Position numbers and translations under genes: made by a program. A stretch of DNA of 64,000 bases from Haemonchus contortus (lineage: Eukaryota; Nematoda; Chromadorea; Rhabditida; Trichostrongylidae): the NCBI GenBank assembly GCA_000469685.2, contig LS997567.1, positions 37,573,505 to 37,637,504 of the forward strand. Reading direction: 5' to 3'. This document shows, piece after piece, positions 63,301 through 64,000 of the stretch; within the stretch, counting starts at the first letter, position 1, and each line of letters starts with the position of its first letter. The notes beneath the pieces are model-generated. The model made no database searches, was not told the origin of the DNA, and saw only the letters and a list, made by a program, of their open reading frames with translations.

Positions 63301-64000
63301 GAGGTTATTTTTCTCTGTTCGTTCTTTGCTGCTCTTGTGCTTGTTATAATAGACTTCGAGTTGCGTATTGGAATAGGTACGGACAAAAGCAAAGGGACTC
63401 AGTCCCTTTTCAATGAAACTCAGTGAGACCATGAGTGTTCTTTGAAAGTTCTATGAACCGCTCCTCACGCACTGAACCCACAGGAAACGCTTTTCAAGCA
63501 TTTCTGGTAAGGACAAGGTGCAGGCTCTATTGTGAAGAACAGTTACTAACAGGATCTCCTCCAGCGACCAACTCTGGGGATTTATCTCATTGGACATGGG
63601 CACAGTCTCTGGATTTAGCGGTTACCGAAATGTCTGCCGAACGGCGTCCATCCCACTGTGAGAGGAGCTCTCACTGGTGACAGGCTAGAAGTTTAGCTTT
63701 GAGCATGAGCAAATCGTATTCGTGCCTTTCCAATAGTGGTCCATAGATCATGGATTATAAACACAATTCATAGTGAAAAAAGAAGACTGGTAGTCTCCGA
63801 GACGACAATGGAATGATCAAAGCGAGCAATGTTGATGGTACACAAAATTTTTCCAAAAAACCCAGAGACGAACCGGTGTCAGGGACGTCATCAACCATCA
63901 AGTAGGTAATGAGTCAGACATGGAAAGTCATCAGTGATAATTGATGGGCATCCATATGGCATTTTGAATGCTCTGAGAATTGGAGGCGTTCCAACTTGTC
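60321..64000. other. Intergenic with unassigned open frames
   Basis: Overlapping plus frames at 60616-60825 and 60621-60815, and at 61032-61292 and 61189-61554, read partly like protein but compete for the same bases and lack splice partners. A SINE-like head lies near 62582-62640. From 62650 to 64000 I see no coding segment. Confidence 0.4.
62580..62640 (+). repeat. SINE-like tRNA head
   Basis: TTGGTAGTGTGAGAAGTAGT near 62579-62598 resembles an A box, and GGTTCGAATCT near 62618-62628 is a B box. Stem pairing is absent, so I read it as a SINE or pseudo-tRNA. Confidence 0.4.

Overview
This window looks like nuclear DNA of a clade V, probably strongylid (hookworm-like), nematode. The evidence is many small exons with canonical GT..TTTTCAG introns (several only 47-51 nt), likely trans-splice acceptors placed just before start codons, an AT-rich background, tRNA-derived SINEs, and a decayed mariner in an intron. 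There are no bacterial operons, CRISPR arrays, rRNA genes or convincing functional tRNA genes.

Layout. (1) 1-22.1 kb is gene-poor and repeat-rich. It holds isolated exon-like fragments (4.6-6.2, 9.4, 10.8-11.2 and 16.7-16.9 kb) that I cannot assign to a family, plus SINE copies at 9.1, 17.8 and 19.8 kb. (2) At 22.1-32.0 kb a small minus-strand two-exon gene sits head-to-head with a 29-exon plus-strand gene for a PKN/PRK-type protein kinase (HR1 repeats, C2-like segment, AGC kinase domain, about 1040 aa). Its intron 19 carries a complete but dead 1272-bp mariner with exact TA target duplication. (3) 33.2-34.6 kb holds a four-exon gene for a 120-aa membrane protein of unknown family, whose start lies 14 nt after an AATAAA. 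(4) 37.9-44.4 kb holds a plus-strand serine beta-lactamase-like (LACT) gene. It has a repeated WE/VW-type N-terminal region like that of polyglycine hydrolases, then a domain with SxxK, YSN and HxG motifs. Its largest intron contains two in-phase exons resembling a prolyl 4-hydroxylase alpha fragment. (5) 45.7-50.2 kb holds a ten-exon minus-strand cysteine synthase/O-acetylserine sulfhydrylase-like gene (cysl family), convergent with the beta-lactamase gene. (6) 50.3-64 kb is again repeat-rich: two paired dispersed repeats, an imperfect ~555-bp tandem array (58.45-60.3 kb), SINE-like heads, and one cluster of exon-like segments (56.4-57.2 kb).

The identifiable genes do not form one pathway. 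PKN is a Rho-effector kinase, CYSL acts in sulfur, sulfide and cyanide metabolism, and the LACT-like protein is a predicted hydrolase or peptidase of unknown substrate. All gene models were spliced by eye. Phase is consistent throughout the three large genes and the 120-aa gene, but 5' ends and UTRs are provisional.
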